Shown piece after piece: positions 24,546-32,798 of a DNA stretch of 64,000 nt. Made by a program: the position numbers and the translations under genes. The notes beneath the pieces were generated by a model. It was not told the origin of the DNA, made no database searches, and was given only the letters and a program-made list of their open reading frames with translations. This DNA is from Flavobacteriales bacterium (GTDB taxonomy: Bacteria; Bacteroidota; Bacteroidia; Flavobacteriales_F; PHOS-HE28). Position 1 is the first letter of the stretch, and every line of letters begins with the position of its first letter. The stretch spans positions 248,001 through 312,000 of the forward strand of contig CP064979.1 in the NCBI GenBank assembly GCA_016699575.1, written 5' to 3'.

Positions 24546-27207
24546 AGCCCAATGCCACCAAGTAGTCGTTGAGTTTCTCTACTAGCTCATCCCGAGTCTT
24601 GATAGTTGAATGAGCGGTGACATTATACTTCGCCAGTAGCTTCTGGACCGCAGCGGTGCAGGCTTGTCGATACTGGCGCACGTATGTGTCGTATTCCTCG
24701 ATCAGCACAACCTCCAGTCGTTCCAAGATCAACCGCTTGGCCTCGGCGTCGTTGATCTTCGCCCGTGCAGCTTCGACAAGTTCATCGGTCTGCTTCTCGG
24801 TGGCCTTAATGCCAGACTTCAGTTCCTTCAACTCCTGCTCAAGCGCTTTGTGGCGTTCCAATTGGGTCTCGATCTCGTTCACACGTCGGTAGCTGACGCT
24901 CACCTCTTTCGTGAGCCGCTCCAAGTCATCCACCAACGGTTTCAGCACGGGTGGGTCCTCGGGGCTGGGCTCCAACGTAGCGCCAAAGGCATGGTCAAGG
25001 AAGCGTGACACGACCGCAGCGCTGAACCCTTCGGCTGTAAAGTCGCGGTGGTAGCTGGTGATCCGGTTCGGAAGCGGCCGTCCGAGTTCGGCCAGCAGCT
25101 TGTGCAAGCCGCTCAATGCTTCCTTCACCTTCTTCACATCCTTGGCATCGCCCTTGGCCGTCTTCAGCTCGGCCTTCAGGTCCTTCACACTAGCGCTGGG
25201 CAACACGCCACTTTCCTCATCCACCTCAGCCTCCTCGTCATCGGCCGCAGCGAACAAGGCGTTCAACTCCGCCACCCGCGCACGGTCCACTTCCAACTTG
25301 GTGAGGATGTCGGGGAACTGGCTCTTCAGGATGTCGTCCTCAGGGATGAGTTCAGCGCCCCATCCACTGGCGGCAACGCTCTTCAGATCAGCCTCCAGCT
25401 TCTTGGTATAGCTGGCCAAGGCTCCCCGCACCTTGTGGATGTCGAGGAAGTCGAGCGGCACCAGCGCTTGGGCGATGCTATCCATGAAGGCCCGCCGCAA
25501 CTCGAACACGTTGCCGGTGGTGGGCAATGCTTCGAGCTTGGGCCGGTGCTTCGTCCACCAAGCGTTCAACGCATCGCGCAACTCCTTCGCCCGCGCCTGC
25601 ACGCCAGCCGCCTCCTCAATGGTCCGTTTGATCCCAGACTTGTCCGTGATCGCTGGCACGAAGTCCATGTATTTGCCATCGGGACGTGCGATGAAGAGGG
25701 CCTCCTTCAGTCCCGCGTAGTTGCTCCAGTAGTGCTGGAGAGCTTCCACCTCGGCCACTGGAATGCCACCGTGGAGGTGGGCCCGCACATCATGTGGCTC
25801 GGGTGGAGGACTGTTGTCCACGTACCGACGGATGTTGAGGTTGAAGTCCTCGATCTCCAGTTCGGTAATGGGCACCACCCGACTGTATTTCGTCACGGGG
25901 ACACGACCGGCGACCACTTGCGTGATCTTCTCGATGTCCTCTGGGCGAAGACTGTTCTGGGCCTTGCCTTCGCGGTATTCGCGGTCGGCGTTCACGAAGA
26001 GCACGCCATCCCGCTCTTGCGCACCAGCCTTGTTCACCACGAGGATGCAAGCGGGGATGCCTGTCCCATAGAATAGACCTGGCGGTAGACCGATCACTGC
26101 TTCGAGCAGGCCACGGCGCACGAACCGTTCACGGGCATTCCTCTCTTCTCCGCCACGGAAGAGCACACCGTGCGGCATAACCACCGCCATGCGCCCATCG
26201 GCTTTCAGGCTGCTCATCATGTGCTGCACGAACATCAGGTCGGCCTTCTTGCCGCTTTCGGGCATCCACGTATGGAAGCGGCCCGTGTGCTTCATGCCCT
26301 CGCGCTTGTAGTTCTGCGAGAAGGGCGGATTGGCGATCACACGATCGAAGCTCCGCAGCTCGCCATTGGGCTCGATGTGCTTCGGTTCCTTGAGCGTATC
26401 TCCCTGTTCAATGCTGCTGCTCAACACGCCGTGCAGGATCATGTTCATCTTGCAGATGGACCATGTCCCGCCATTGTCCTCCTGTCCTGCGAGTGAGAGA
26501 TTGCGCGGATCACCACCGACCTCCTGCACATACTGCCAGCTTTGGATGAGCATGCCACCAGATCCGCAGGTGGGGTCGTAAACGCTCATGCCTTCCTGCG
26601 GTTCCAGCAACTGGACCATCAGGCGCACGACCTCGGCTGGTGTGTAGAATTCGCCGCCCTTCTTTCCTGCGGAGTCAGCGAAGTACTTGATGAGGTACTC
26701 GTAGCTGGCTCCGAGCAGATCAGGGAACTCGAAGTCGGCGTTGGTCAACCTGATCTTGGCGAAGTGATCGATGAAGTCCACCAAAACCTCATCCGTCAAC
26801 GTCCGCTGACCGATGCGCCGGTTGAAGTTGATGCGGTCCTTCAACACGAACTGGAGCGTATCCGGATTGGCTTCCTCGATAGCAGCCAAAGCGATGTTCA
26901 GGCCGCTACCAACGTTCGTCTTCAGGTGCTTCACCTTGTCCCAGTGACCGTCCTCGGGGATGTAGAAGTCGTACTTGTCGGGATTGGTCAGTTGCTGTTC
27001 GATGAGGTCCTTGGAAAGTCCCTGCTTCTCGTACTTCGCCCGCAGCGCATCGCGATCAGCATCAAACTGATCGCTGAGGCGCTTGAGGAAGAGCATCCCG
27101 AAGATGAATTCCTTGTACTCGCTGGCATCCATCTTCCCCCGCAGGATGTCGCAGGCGGTGAAGAGGAGGCGTTCGAGACGCGGAAGGGTGAGTTTCTTGT
27201 CAGACAT
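24538..27207 (-). CDS. hsdM: Type I restriction enzyme, N6-adenine methyltransferase subunit
   Basis: 889 aa, longer than a classical HsdM of about 500. An N-terminal HsdM helical domain (LERLLFTACDILRGKMDASEY) is followed by the SAM loop DPTCGSGG (211-218) and the catalytic NPPF (293-296). The extra C-terminal about 350 residues are helical with coiled coil (LERHKALEQELKELKSGIKA), seen in long HsdM variants. It methylates adenine at the HsdS-defined target to protect the host. First gene of the operon, with a TACTTTG promoter-like box 8 bp upstream of the start. Confidence 0.95.
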   Translation of the reverse strand: MSDKKLTLPRLERLLFTACDILRGKMDASEYKEFIFGMLFLKRLSDQFDADRDALRAKYEKQGLSKDLIEQQLTNPDKYDFYIPEDGHWDKVKHLKTNVGSGLNIALAAIEEANPDTLQFVLKDRINFNRRIGQRTLTDEVLVDFIDHFAKIRLTNADFEFPDLLGASYEYLIKYFADSAGKKGGEFYTPAEVVRLMVQLLEPQEGMSVYDPTCGSGGMLIQSWQYVQEVGGDPRNLSLAGQEDNGGTWSICKMNMILHGVLSSSIEQGDTLKEPKHIEPNGELRSFDRVIANPPFSQNYKREGMKHTGRFHTWMPESGKKADLMFVQHMMSSLKADGRMAVVMPHGVLFRGGEERNARERFVRRGLLEAVIGLPPGLFYGTGIPACILVVNKAGAQERDGVLFVNADREYREGKAQNSLRPEDIEKITQVVAGRVPVTKYSRVVPITELEIEDFNLNIRRYVDNSPPPEPHDVRAHLHGGIPVAEVEALQHYWSNYAGLKEALFIARPDGKYMDFVPAITDKSGIKRTIEEAAGVQARAKELRDALNAWWTKHRPKLEALPTTGNVFELRRAFMDSIAQALVPLDFLDIHKVRGALASYTKKLEADLKSVAASGWGAELIPEDDILKSQFPDILTKLEVDRARVAELNALFAAADDEEAEVDEESGVLPSASVKDLKAELKTAKGDAKDVKKVKEALSGLHKLLAELGRPLPNRITSYHRDFTAEGFSAAVVSRFLDHAFGATLEPSPEDPPVLKPLVDDLERLTKEVSVSYRRVNEIETQLERHKALEQELKELKSGIKATEKQTDELVEAARAKINDAEAKRLILERLEVVLIEEYDTYVRQYRQACTAAVQKLLAKYNVTAHSTIKTRDELVEKLNDYLVALGYE

Positions 27208-27214
27208 GCGGGCT

Positions 27215-27221
27215 CAAAGTA
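27215..27221 (-). promoter_or_regulatory. TACTTTG promoter-like box of the hsd operon
   Basis: Minus-strand TACTTTG followed by AGCCCGC and ATG 27207. It is the only good promoter-like box I see ahead of the seven-gene operon. Confidence 0.5.
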
Positions 27222-27347
27222 CCGCCGGTTGTCCCTAAGTCTCAAACCCTCCCGACATGTCACGCCAAAGCCGCCAACCGTCTTGGGAACGGAGGCGGCC
27301 TCGGCCTCAACAGGATGCAGCGCTGAGGTACCCTTGGGTACGCTCGG

Positions 27348-27680
27348 TCAGTTGGCTGCCCCAGCGCGAAGCATGGGCAGATCCCCGAACGAGAACACAT
27401 ACATGTCCTCTGCGTCTGCTACCGTTACCACAGCCTTCGGGTTCTCCTCGATATGATCCAAACACATATGCCAGATGTCCTCCATCATGCTGGACAGCGA
27501 TGCAGTTTTGGTCTCCCAGAACCTTGCGAAGTCAAAGGCGAATGGCATCTCCGCAGTGTCTCGTCCGATCATGGCTATGTTCTGTGTCATCGCAACGTAG
27601 TGTGGTGTTCTCACGGCCAGAAGGAACTGATGGAGATAGATCTCCGTTATCGTGTTCGTCTTGAGTTGTTTGTTGTTCAT
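27348..27680 (-). CDS. Hypothetical protein (island)
   Basis: 110 aa from ATG 27680; an upstream in-frame extension to 27821 is Arg/Pro/Cys-rich and unlikely. The sequence contains FAFDFARFWETKTASLSSMM and LDHIEENPKAVVTVADAEDM, suggesting a small globular protein with no signal or transmembrane segment. No family recognised. It is transcribed toward hsdM but 140 bp from it, so it may lead the operon or stand alone. Confidence 0.5.
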   Translation of the reverse strand: MNNKQLKTNTITEIYLHQFLLAVRTPHYVAMTQNIAMIGRDTAEMPFAFDFARFWETKTASLSSMMEDIWHMCLDHIEENPKAVVTVADAEDMYVFSFGDLPMLRAGAAN

Positions 27681-28215
27681 GTGGCAATTCTGAAGTGTTC
27701 CCTGCCGTTGCTGGAGACACAAGAGCGGGCAGGTGTAACGCTCATGCGCCTTGTTGAATGCAGCGGTCCGTGTCCCTCCAGCATTCGATGGAGTAGACGG
27801 GGGTGTTCTCCCCGATAACACGGCTTCACAGTACTGCCCGCCTGTGGTGGCGATGCTGCGGACGGGCGGTGTTTCATCCCCAACATCGGCGTACCGTAAC
27901 CCTTGTCCCGATGATCACGTTGCAACTTGTATAAGCTGCATTGGTGACTCCATCGATGCGGCGAGCACGCTTTTTATCGTACGTGATCCGCGCGAAAAGG
28001 TTTCAAGGGCTTTGCAGCGAGTGCTGCGATAGGACCTTGATTTAGGCCCAGATCACGGGGCCTAATCAAGGGCTTGATCTGCCCGTATCGATAATAAGCC
28101 GGTAAACCAAGGCCCTATCCAAGGAAGCCCCTACCCGTCGCAAATTTTTCGCTCCAGTTTTTCGGGATCGGATCCAACCCATGGGTGGAAGTGGGACTAT
28201 TTAGAGTGGAGAACG
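27681..28215. other. Gene-poor island segment with a long hairpin
   Basis: I see no convincing gene here; a plus-strand frame at 27751-28032 has Arg/Ser/Pro-rich, non-protein-like composition. The segment contains the 28035-28071 hairpin, a small TCAAG-GG-CTTGA palindrome directly after it, and an A/T-rich stretch near 28141-28165. Confidence 0.6.
28035..28071. repeat. Long near-perfect hairpin, candidate origin or transfer site
   Basis: CCTTGATTTAGGCCC (28035-28049) pairs with GGGCCTAATCAAGG (28058-28071) with a single bulged T and an 8 nt loop. No T run follows, so a classical intrinsic terminator is less likely. It lies in the island replication half. Confidence 0.75.
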
Positions 28216-28650
28216 ATGAAGCCACAAATGCCCCCAGATGATGATGACCGCTGCTTGAACGGAAGGTGCTGGAGCGGGCCCATGATGCTCGTGGAGTCCG
28301 AGAAGGGCACTATCCCAGATCTGCGCAACGCGGTCAGGCTCTTTCTCTCCAAGATCTACCGGAAGGAGATGGCCGATCTGATGGCCCGTACCCTCACGCT
28401 TGCTCACATTCCCGAGCAGAACACAATCATCGCATTCGCGATGGGCAGAGATCCACATGCCACCATCCTTCGCGAGATCTGTGCGTTGGTCAGCGTCCAT
28501 GGCAACGGTTCGTTACGGACGAGTTCAGCCAACTATCTGTTCAAGCTCCACGAGCAAGAGGATTCCGCGTACAGCACCATATTGGCCCACTATCGGTGGA
28601 TGAAAACCGTGGACAGTCGCAGCACACCGACCAAGCCAAAGGCTGCTTGA
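28216..28650 (+). CDS. Hypothetical protein (island)
   Basis: 144 aa. The N-terminus is acidic and Cys-containing (PDDDDRCLNGRCW), followed by a helical region (LRNAVRLFLSKIYRKEMADLM) and ICALVSVHGNGSLRTSSANY. No signal peptide or recognised domain. It is preceded by a TATTTAGAG stretch and GGAGAACG before ATG. It could belong to the replication module because of its position, but nothing in the sequence shows this. Confidence 0.55.
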   Translation: MKPQMPPDDDDRCLNGRCWSGPMMLVESEKGTIPDLRNAVRLFLSKIYRKEMADLMARTLTLAHIPEQNTIIAFAMGRDPHATILREICALVSVHGNGSLRTSSANYLFKLHEQEDSAYSTILAHYRWMKTVDSRSTPTKPKAA

Positions 28651-29249
28651 ACTCAATAGGGGCTTCGTACTGCCATGGGCCGCGCCATCGCTATGGCAGT
28701 GAGACAGAGGCTGAAGGGCATCAGATCATCGCTTCCCACGCTCGCATGCGCATGAACTAGGGGCTTGTTTGAAGCGTGATCAACCAGCCCCTTCACGTTC
28801 AACCCACGATAGTTTGCGTTGTCAAGGGTAGGACGGGCATCGCATCGCCCAACGTCTGCATGCCGATCCCATCAGGACAAACTCAGCCGCGTGATCGCTG
28901 ACGATATTTTTTCTCCGAACCATAGGTTCTCGCATCGCGTCTTCGTATATTCGCACCAAGGAGGTGATTGTGCATCATCGGAATCCACTGGATTCCGCGC
29001 CGATCACACAAGGGCTGCGGCTCTTGTCATACAACTGATTCAGGAGCACGAGTAACGGTCGATCCGTTGGCTTTCCCCTTTGGCGGGGACGCCAACGCCC
29101 GACCTCATCTCGAACAAACACTTTGTATGGAAGATCGCCATGACGCCGCCCGTATGACGATCAATTCACCGCAGTAATCCCACGGAGGGTGAAAGCGAGA
29201 AAGGAGGGGCGGCCTCCCGACTCGCGATCACCCTTCGCCGTTTATTGCG
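28651..29249. other. 600 bp gene-poor segment upstream of the primase-like gene
   Basis: No gene I can support. It contains TATATTCG-like sequence at about 28947, a strong AAGGAGGTGAT Shine-Dalgarno-like string at 28958-28968 followed only by very short frames, and an extended imperfect palindrome at 29183-29237 next to the primase-like start. Confidence 0.55.
29183..29237. repeat. Extended imperfect palindrome upstream of the primase-like gene
   Basis: Outer arms CGGAGGGTGA..GCGAG (29183-29199) pair with CTCGC..TCACCCTTCG (29221-29237) with a 2-base internal loop, and an inner GGAGG/CCTCC pair sits in the loop. It ends 12 bp before ATG 29250 and may be an origin or an operator. Confidence 0.65.
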
Positions 29250-30593
29250 ATGAAAGATTCACAGATCCAGTACTACAACTCAGTAACGAGAACGCACAGC
29301 ACAGAAACGATCGCCCTTGGTGACTTCCTCAGGATGTCCCATCTAAGGGACACGATCGATGAACTACGGCTCCATGAGCAGGGATCAGTCGAGTACAATA
29401 CGCTCAAGAAGACTCTCCCGATAGTTCTGTTCAACGTCCGCACGAATGGCGGAAAGAAGAATAGGGATGTCATCTCATTCAACCCCTTCCTGTTCCTTGA
29501 TGTGGACAAGATCCATCCGGATCACTTCGATGTCGTGAAACAGGAAATCCTGATGTCCTTCCCTTCGGTGCTGATGTGCTGGAGATCATCCGGAGGTAGG
29601 GGCCTTGGAATCCTGATACATACAAGGGGCATTGAGGACCGCAACTGGTCTTCGTTGCGGGACCACTTTGCCCCCTTCAGCTTTCATGGTTATCGCTTTG
29701 ATCCAAGTTGCTTCACCCGCACGAGACCAACGTTCATCTCGATCGATGATGACGCATTCGTGAATTGGGAAGCTCCGCCCCTTGACCTCTCTCACCTCAC
29801 CGCCACTCAGTCCTATGCAACACCGCCACCCACTCCTAAAAAAAAGAACTCAGAAAAAGCAGGTATGGGGAAGGACGGCGGTCTCCGATTCTCCGACATC
29901 GACAGATTCTTCACGAATGAGGATCAGGATACACCCTATCTCTACTTCCCGAACGGGGTGATGCTCGTTCAGGTCGAGCGTTCGTACAGAAAGATCAAGG
30001 CAGGTGACAGGAATGCGTTCGTGTTCCGGAACCTGATCAGGATCCTTCACCTCAATCCCTTTCTATCCCTCCCCAGCCTGAACGCCCTTGGTCGGAAGCT
30101 CGATGAACGCTGCGAACCTCGCATGGGAGCGGAGGAGATTACCGCCATCACCAAGAAGGTGTTCTTGAATCGGTACCCCGCTTACCCAAACGTGAAGCGC
30201 ACGTTCCTGTTCAATCCACGGATCAAGAAGTCTCCAAGGGAGAAACAGAGCGAGGCTCGGAGAAAGATGAACCAAGCCAAGGGTGAACAGACCGCAGCGC
30301 GGATCTACCAGTTCATCGAGGGGTATACGAGCGAGAAGAAGCTCACGAACAGGATGATCATGGAAGGCACAGGGATCCCGCTCAGGACCGTTGAAAGACA
30401 CGCGAGGCAGTTCAGGGGCATCATCGATCACAATCACCGAACGAGGGCGGAAGCGCGGCCCATACAGGCCGAAGCGACCGTCCTCCCAGAGGATAGGCTG
30501 GCCAGCGGCAAAATCCTCGCTGGAAGGATCGAGCGCTTCATGTTCCCACTCCCTGCGGTGCGTGTCGTTCTCCTTGCACGGTGCATTTCGTGA
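29250..30593 (+). CDS. BT4734/VirE N-terminal-type primase-like protein
   Basis: 447 aa. Residues about 70-150 match the BT4734/VirE-N fold: FLFLDVDKIHPDHFDVV, then FPSVLMCWRSSGGRGLGILI, resembling an archaeo-eukaryotic primase-type core with an acidic D-x-D pair. The remainder includes a RepB/DUF3987-like helical part, and a C-terminal helix-turn-helix-like region (LTNRMIMEGTGIPLRTVERHARQF). In Bacteroidota such proteins are replication or mobilisation proteins of integrative elements. The last about 50 residues are Arg/Val/Leu-rich and may not be conserved. It is followed after 48 bp by the SSB-tailed gene. Confidence 0.8.
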   Translation: MKDSQIQYYNSVTRTHSTETIALGDFLRMSHLRDTIDELRLHEQGSVEYNTLKKTLPIVLFNVRTNGGKKNRDVISFNPFLFLDVDKIHPDHFDVVKQEILMSFPSVLMCWRSSGGRGLGILIHTRGIEDRNWSSLRDHFAPFSFHGYRFDPSCFTRTRPTFISIDDDAFVNWEAPPLDLSHLTATQSYATPPPTPKKKNSEKAGMGKDGGLRFSDIDRFFTNEDQDTPYLYFPNGVMLVQVERSYRKIKAGDRNAFVFRNLIRILHLNPFLSLPSLNALGRKLDERCEPRMGAEEITAITKKVFLNRYPAYPNVKRTFLFNPRIKKSPREKQSEARRKMNQAKGEQTAARIYQFIEGYTSEKKLTNRMIMEGTGIPLRTVERHARQFRGIIDHNHRTRAEARPIQAEATVLPEDRLASGKILAGRIERFMFPLPAVRVVLLARCIS

Positions 30594-30641
30594 CCATCGC
30601 CATCAAGCAATACCAATCGAACATCCAACACATACAGAACC

Positions 30642-31214
30642 ATGGAAAGAAAAGAGAAACAACTGCTCAAGATCGTCAAGGTCCAAGTAATCGGCTCCGT
30701 CAACTTAAATGGAGGCAAGATCAAAGGCCTACGATGCGAGGCAGAAACGGCCGAAGGCCTAAAAGGTCAAATATGGGCAAGGGACCAACGCAGCCTCGAA
30801 AAGAACTACCCCTTGAATGTAGTGCGACACTATGACCTTGTTCCCAAAGAGTGCCACGGAAAAATGATCTGGAAGATCGAGGTCACTCCGCCCCAGAACA
30901 TAACCCCTCAGGATTTAGAGCGTCGGCGAGAGGTCATTGCCACTAATCAACCCGTGTCTCTTGAACGTGTCGCTGCCCGTTCAACCCAATCGCCAAATCC
31001 GGACCTAAGCAGCACCATCGTTTGTGCCACATCATACCTCGCGGCCACCCTACTCGCCGCAAATGGCAAGGAACACGTCGATGAGATTCTGCTCCGCGCA
31101 TTGCTGATGAAGAAGGATATCGAATACATGATCAACGGGGAAAGCAAAGAAGCTATGACAGCCAAGAAGGACGAGGAGGTTGCAGAGGTCGCGGATGACG
31201 ATATCCCCTTCTAA
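30642..31214 (+). CDS. SSB-tailed protein, probable element single-strand DNA-binding factor
   Basis: 190 aa. The N-terminal about 85 residues are strand-rich (LKIVKVQVIGSVNLNGGKIK, then GQIWARDQRSLEKNYPLNVV) and could be an OB-fold, but I cannot match a family. The C-terminus is an acidic linker (KKDEEVAEVADDDIPF) ending in DDDIPF, the tip used by bacterial SSB to bind replication and repair enzymes. This suggests recruitment of host replication proteins to the island. It stands directly downstream of the primase-like gene, on the same strand. Confidence 0.7.
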   Translation: MERKEKQLLKIVKVQVIGSVNLNGGKIKGLRCEAETAEGLKGQIWARDQRSLEKNYPLNVVRHYDLVPKECHGKMIWKIEVTPPQNITPQDLERRREVIATNQPVSLERVAARSTQSPNPDLSSTIVCATSYLAATLLAANGKEHVDEILLRALLMKKDIEYMINGESKEAMTAKKDEEVAEVADDDIPF

Positions 31215-31226
31215 GTAGAAGCAGGG

Positions 31227-32486
31227 TTAGAAATCACAGACCGCCGGTGAGAGCAACTCGATACCTGCGGTCTGCTTCTGATCGACCAGTCGCAGCATCT
31301 GGATCATGGTGCGCTGAGCGATCGTCATTCCGCCATGATTGTAGCTGTGGAGCATGCCTCGACCTCCACCGCCGCCCAGTTCGCCCTTCAGCACATGCCC
31401 CGTATTGCACTTCATGAGCAAGTGATCGTGGATACCCAGTGCAAGGAAGTTGGAGACGAACGAACGGCGCAATGAATGAACCTGAATAGCCTTCTGGATG
31501 CCCGCCTTTTGCACGAAGTCCTTGGTAGACGACCGAATGTGCTTCTCGCTAATCCGAGCAGGCTCCCCGTATTGCTGGAGCAGCGCTCGCACGGGCTCGA
31601 ACACGATCGGCCCTACTGTGACTGGGTGCCTCTTGGCGTTCTTGGAACAGATGAAATCAGCACAGAGGATCCCGTTACGCTTCGCCATGCTGCGGAAGTA
31701 CAAGTAGGTATCCGATATCCTGACCCCACTCGTCAGAAGTCCAATCAAAATGAGCTTGGCTGTGACCTCGGTACGGCTATCAGGTTCGCAGGCTTGGATC
31801 CGTGCAACCTCATTCCAGTCAAGGACCTCAACCTTCGGCGTTACGAAGGAGTGCATCTTGACGCTCTTGGGAACGGCCACACCGTGGTCCCTCATTTCTC
31901 GCAGGGCCATGTTCACGAACTTGTTCTGCGTGGCCATTGTATTTGGCGAGAGGCTATAGGTGCTCTGCACCCACTTGAGAAAGCGCACGAGGTCATCCGC
32001 AGTTAAATCAGCCAGATCAAGGCGTGTCCCTTGGTTACGCTCGTATTCTTCGACCTTCCTCCCGAAGACCGTGTAAGTGTGAATCGTGTGGGCATCGCGG
32101 TCATCCCGCTTCCTCCAGCCTTCTACCACGTCGAGCAGCAGCGTGCTCTTCCGTTGCACAAGTACACCCTTGCCAAGCAGTTCATCATATCGCTTGCGGA
32201 CAGCGGCGGCCGTCTTCATGGGCGTCTCAGCGTAGGCCCTCTGAAGGTTCAGGCAGATGAAGTCGATGGAGCGGTGAAGGGTTCCCCCATCCCGTTTGGA
32301 AAAGGCAGCGGATGGACGGCACAGGATCGGGTCCCAGTTCTTGGCGGGGATCATCCCTGCATTGAAGCGCAAACGCTGGTATTTCATCCTGTTGCCTTCG
32401 CGGATCGGCGAGAGCCCGTTGAGGTAGACCTTCACCATGGCCATCCCGTCCTGCCGAGGTTCCAGAGACACCGTGAGTATGTGCAT
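31227..32486 (-). CDS. Tyrosine recombinase (integrase) of the island
   Basis: About 419 aa from an internal ATG near 32486 (MHILTVSLEPRQDGMAMVK); a GTG start at 32600 would read through the arm-type repeats and is less likely. The N-terminal arm/core-binding region (Bacteroidota-type SAM-like, LTADDLVRFLKWVQ) is followed by the catalytic domain with Arg in TSGVRISD, H-x-L-R in VHSLRRSF, His in NTGH, and the nucleophilic Tyr in LHSYNHGG. All catalytic residues appear present. It reads away from attR into the island; its coding end meets the SSB-tailed gene convergently 12 bp apart. Confidence 0.93.
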   Translation of the reverse strand: MHILTVSLEPRQDGMAMVKVYLNGLSPIREGNRMKYQRLRFNAGMIPAKNWDPILCRPSAAFSKRDGGTLHRSIDFICLNLQRAYAETPMKTAAAVRKRYDELLGKGVLVQRKSTLLLDVVEGWRKRDDRDAHTIHTYTVFGRKVEEYERNQGTRLDLADLTADDLVRFLKWVQSTYSLSPNTMATQNKFVNMALREMRDHGVAVPKSVKMHSFVTPKVEVLDWNEVARIQACEPDSRTEVTAKLILIGLLTSGVRISDTYLYFRSMAKRNGILCADFICSKNAKRHPVTVGPIVFEPVRALLQQYGEPARISEKHIRSSTKDFVQKAGIQKAIQVHSLRRSFVSNFLALGIHDHLLMKCNTGHVLKGELGGGGGRGMLHSYNHGGMTIAQRTMIQMLRLVDQKQTAGIELLSPAVCDF

Positions 32487-32533
32487 GCCTGCTCCTGAGG
32501 TTTGATTGACGAACGCGAAAGAGCCCCTCTTCG

Positions 32534-32553
32534 GGGGAGAATCAGGGGAGAAT
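32534..32553 (+). repeat. Paired GGGGAGAAT, putative right arm-type recombinase sites
   Basis: Two GGGGAGAAT copies with 11 bp period between the integrase start and attR, matching the pair near attL. Coordinates may be off by one base. Confidence 0.6.
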
Positions 32554-32716
32554 CTTGGCCCATTCGGGGCTTTCTGCGACCTGATCCAGACACCCCCCAC
32601 TATAGGGGAAGCGCAGATGGGATAAGGGTTCTCGGGTTCCCTTGGGAAAAGTCCTTAACATTGGCAGGCCCTTCACGCGGTAAGGTCTTCGGAAACCCTA
32701 CGGAAACGCGGGGCGT

Positions 32717-32758
32717 GTGGCCGAAAGGCTGTGCTGGTTCGAGTCCAGTCCTGGGCAC
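32717..32758 (+). repeat. attR: 42 bp copy of the tRNA-Leu 3' half
   Basis: Identical to 11258-11299. The 5' half of the tRNA is absent, so this is a tRNA fragment and not a functional gene. Confidence 0.95.
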
Positions 32759-32769
32759 TTGATGATGGA

Positions 32770-32798
32770 AGCCCTGCCGCAATGCGGCGGGGCTTTTT
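32770..32798 (+). terminator. Terminator after attR
   Basis: AGCCCTGCCGC/GCGGCGGGGCT-type stem (one T-G pair) with a 3-nt AAT loop, followed by TTTTT. It was probably a tRNA-Leu terminator before the island inserted. Confidence 0.85.

Larger units (their letters stand above)
11258..32758. mobile_element. 21.5 kb genomic island integrated at tRNA-Leu(GAG)
   Basis: Bounded by a 42 bp perfect direct repeat of the tRNA-Leu 3' half (attL 11258-11299, attR 32717-32758). A tyrosine recombinase lies about 230 bp inside the right end, reading inward. Pairs of GGGGAGAAT near both ends look like arm-type recombinase sites. Cargo: three unassigned proteins, a WG/FISUMP lipoprotein, a seven-gene type I restriction operon with embedded accessory genes, and a replication module (primase-like plus SSB-tailed protein). 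No phage structural, conjugation or relaxase gene is seen, so it looks like an integrative defence island that would need help to transfer. Confidence 0.93.

Noticed and set aside
15277..27207. BREX, DISARM or Druantia system
   Set aside because: No PglZ, BrxL, BrxC, DrmA/B or DruE-like gene; the HsdR/M/S set with intact motifs defines a type I system.
27751..28032. Plus-strand frame of 93 codons
   Set aside because: Composition not protein-like and no start signal; left as gene-poor sequence.
28968..29177. TTG-initiated frame after the strong Shine-Dalgarno string
   Set aside because: The spacing to TTG is zero and the translation is Arg/His/Cys-rich; kept only as a note in the finding on this region.
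11258..32758. Prophage or conjugative transposon
   Set aside because: No capsid, portal, terminase, tail, relaxase or Tra genes seen; the island holds only defence and replication/integration genes.
32502..32762. Plus-strand frame across attR
   Set aside because: Consists of the integrase upstream region plus translated tRNA fragment (GCAGSSPVLGT); no gene character.
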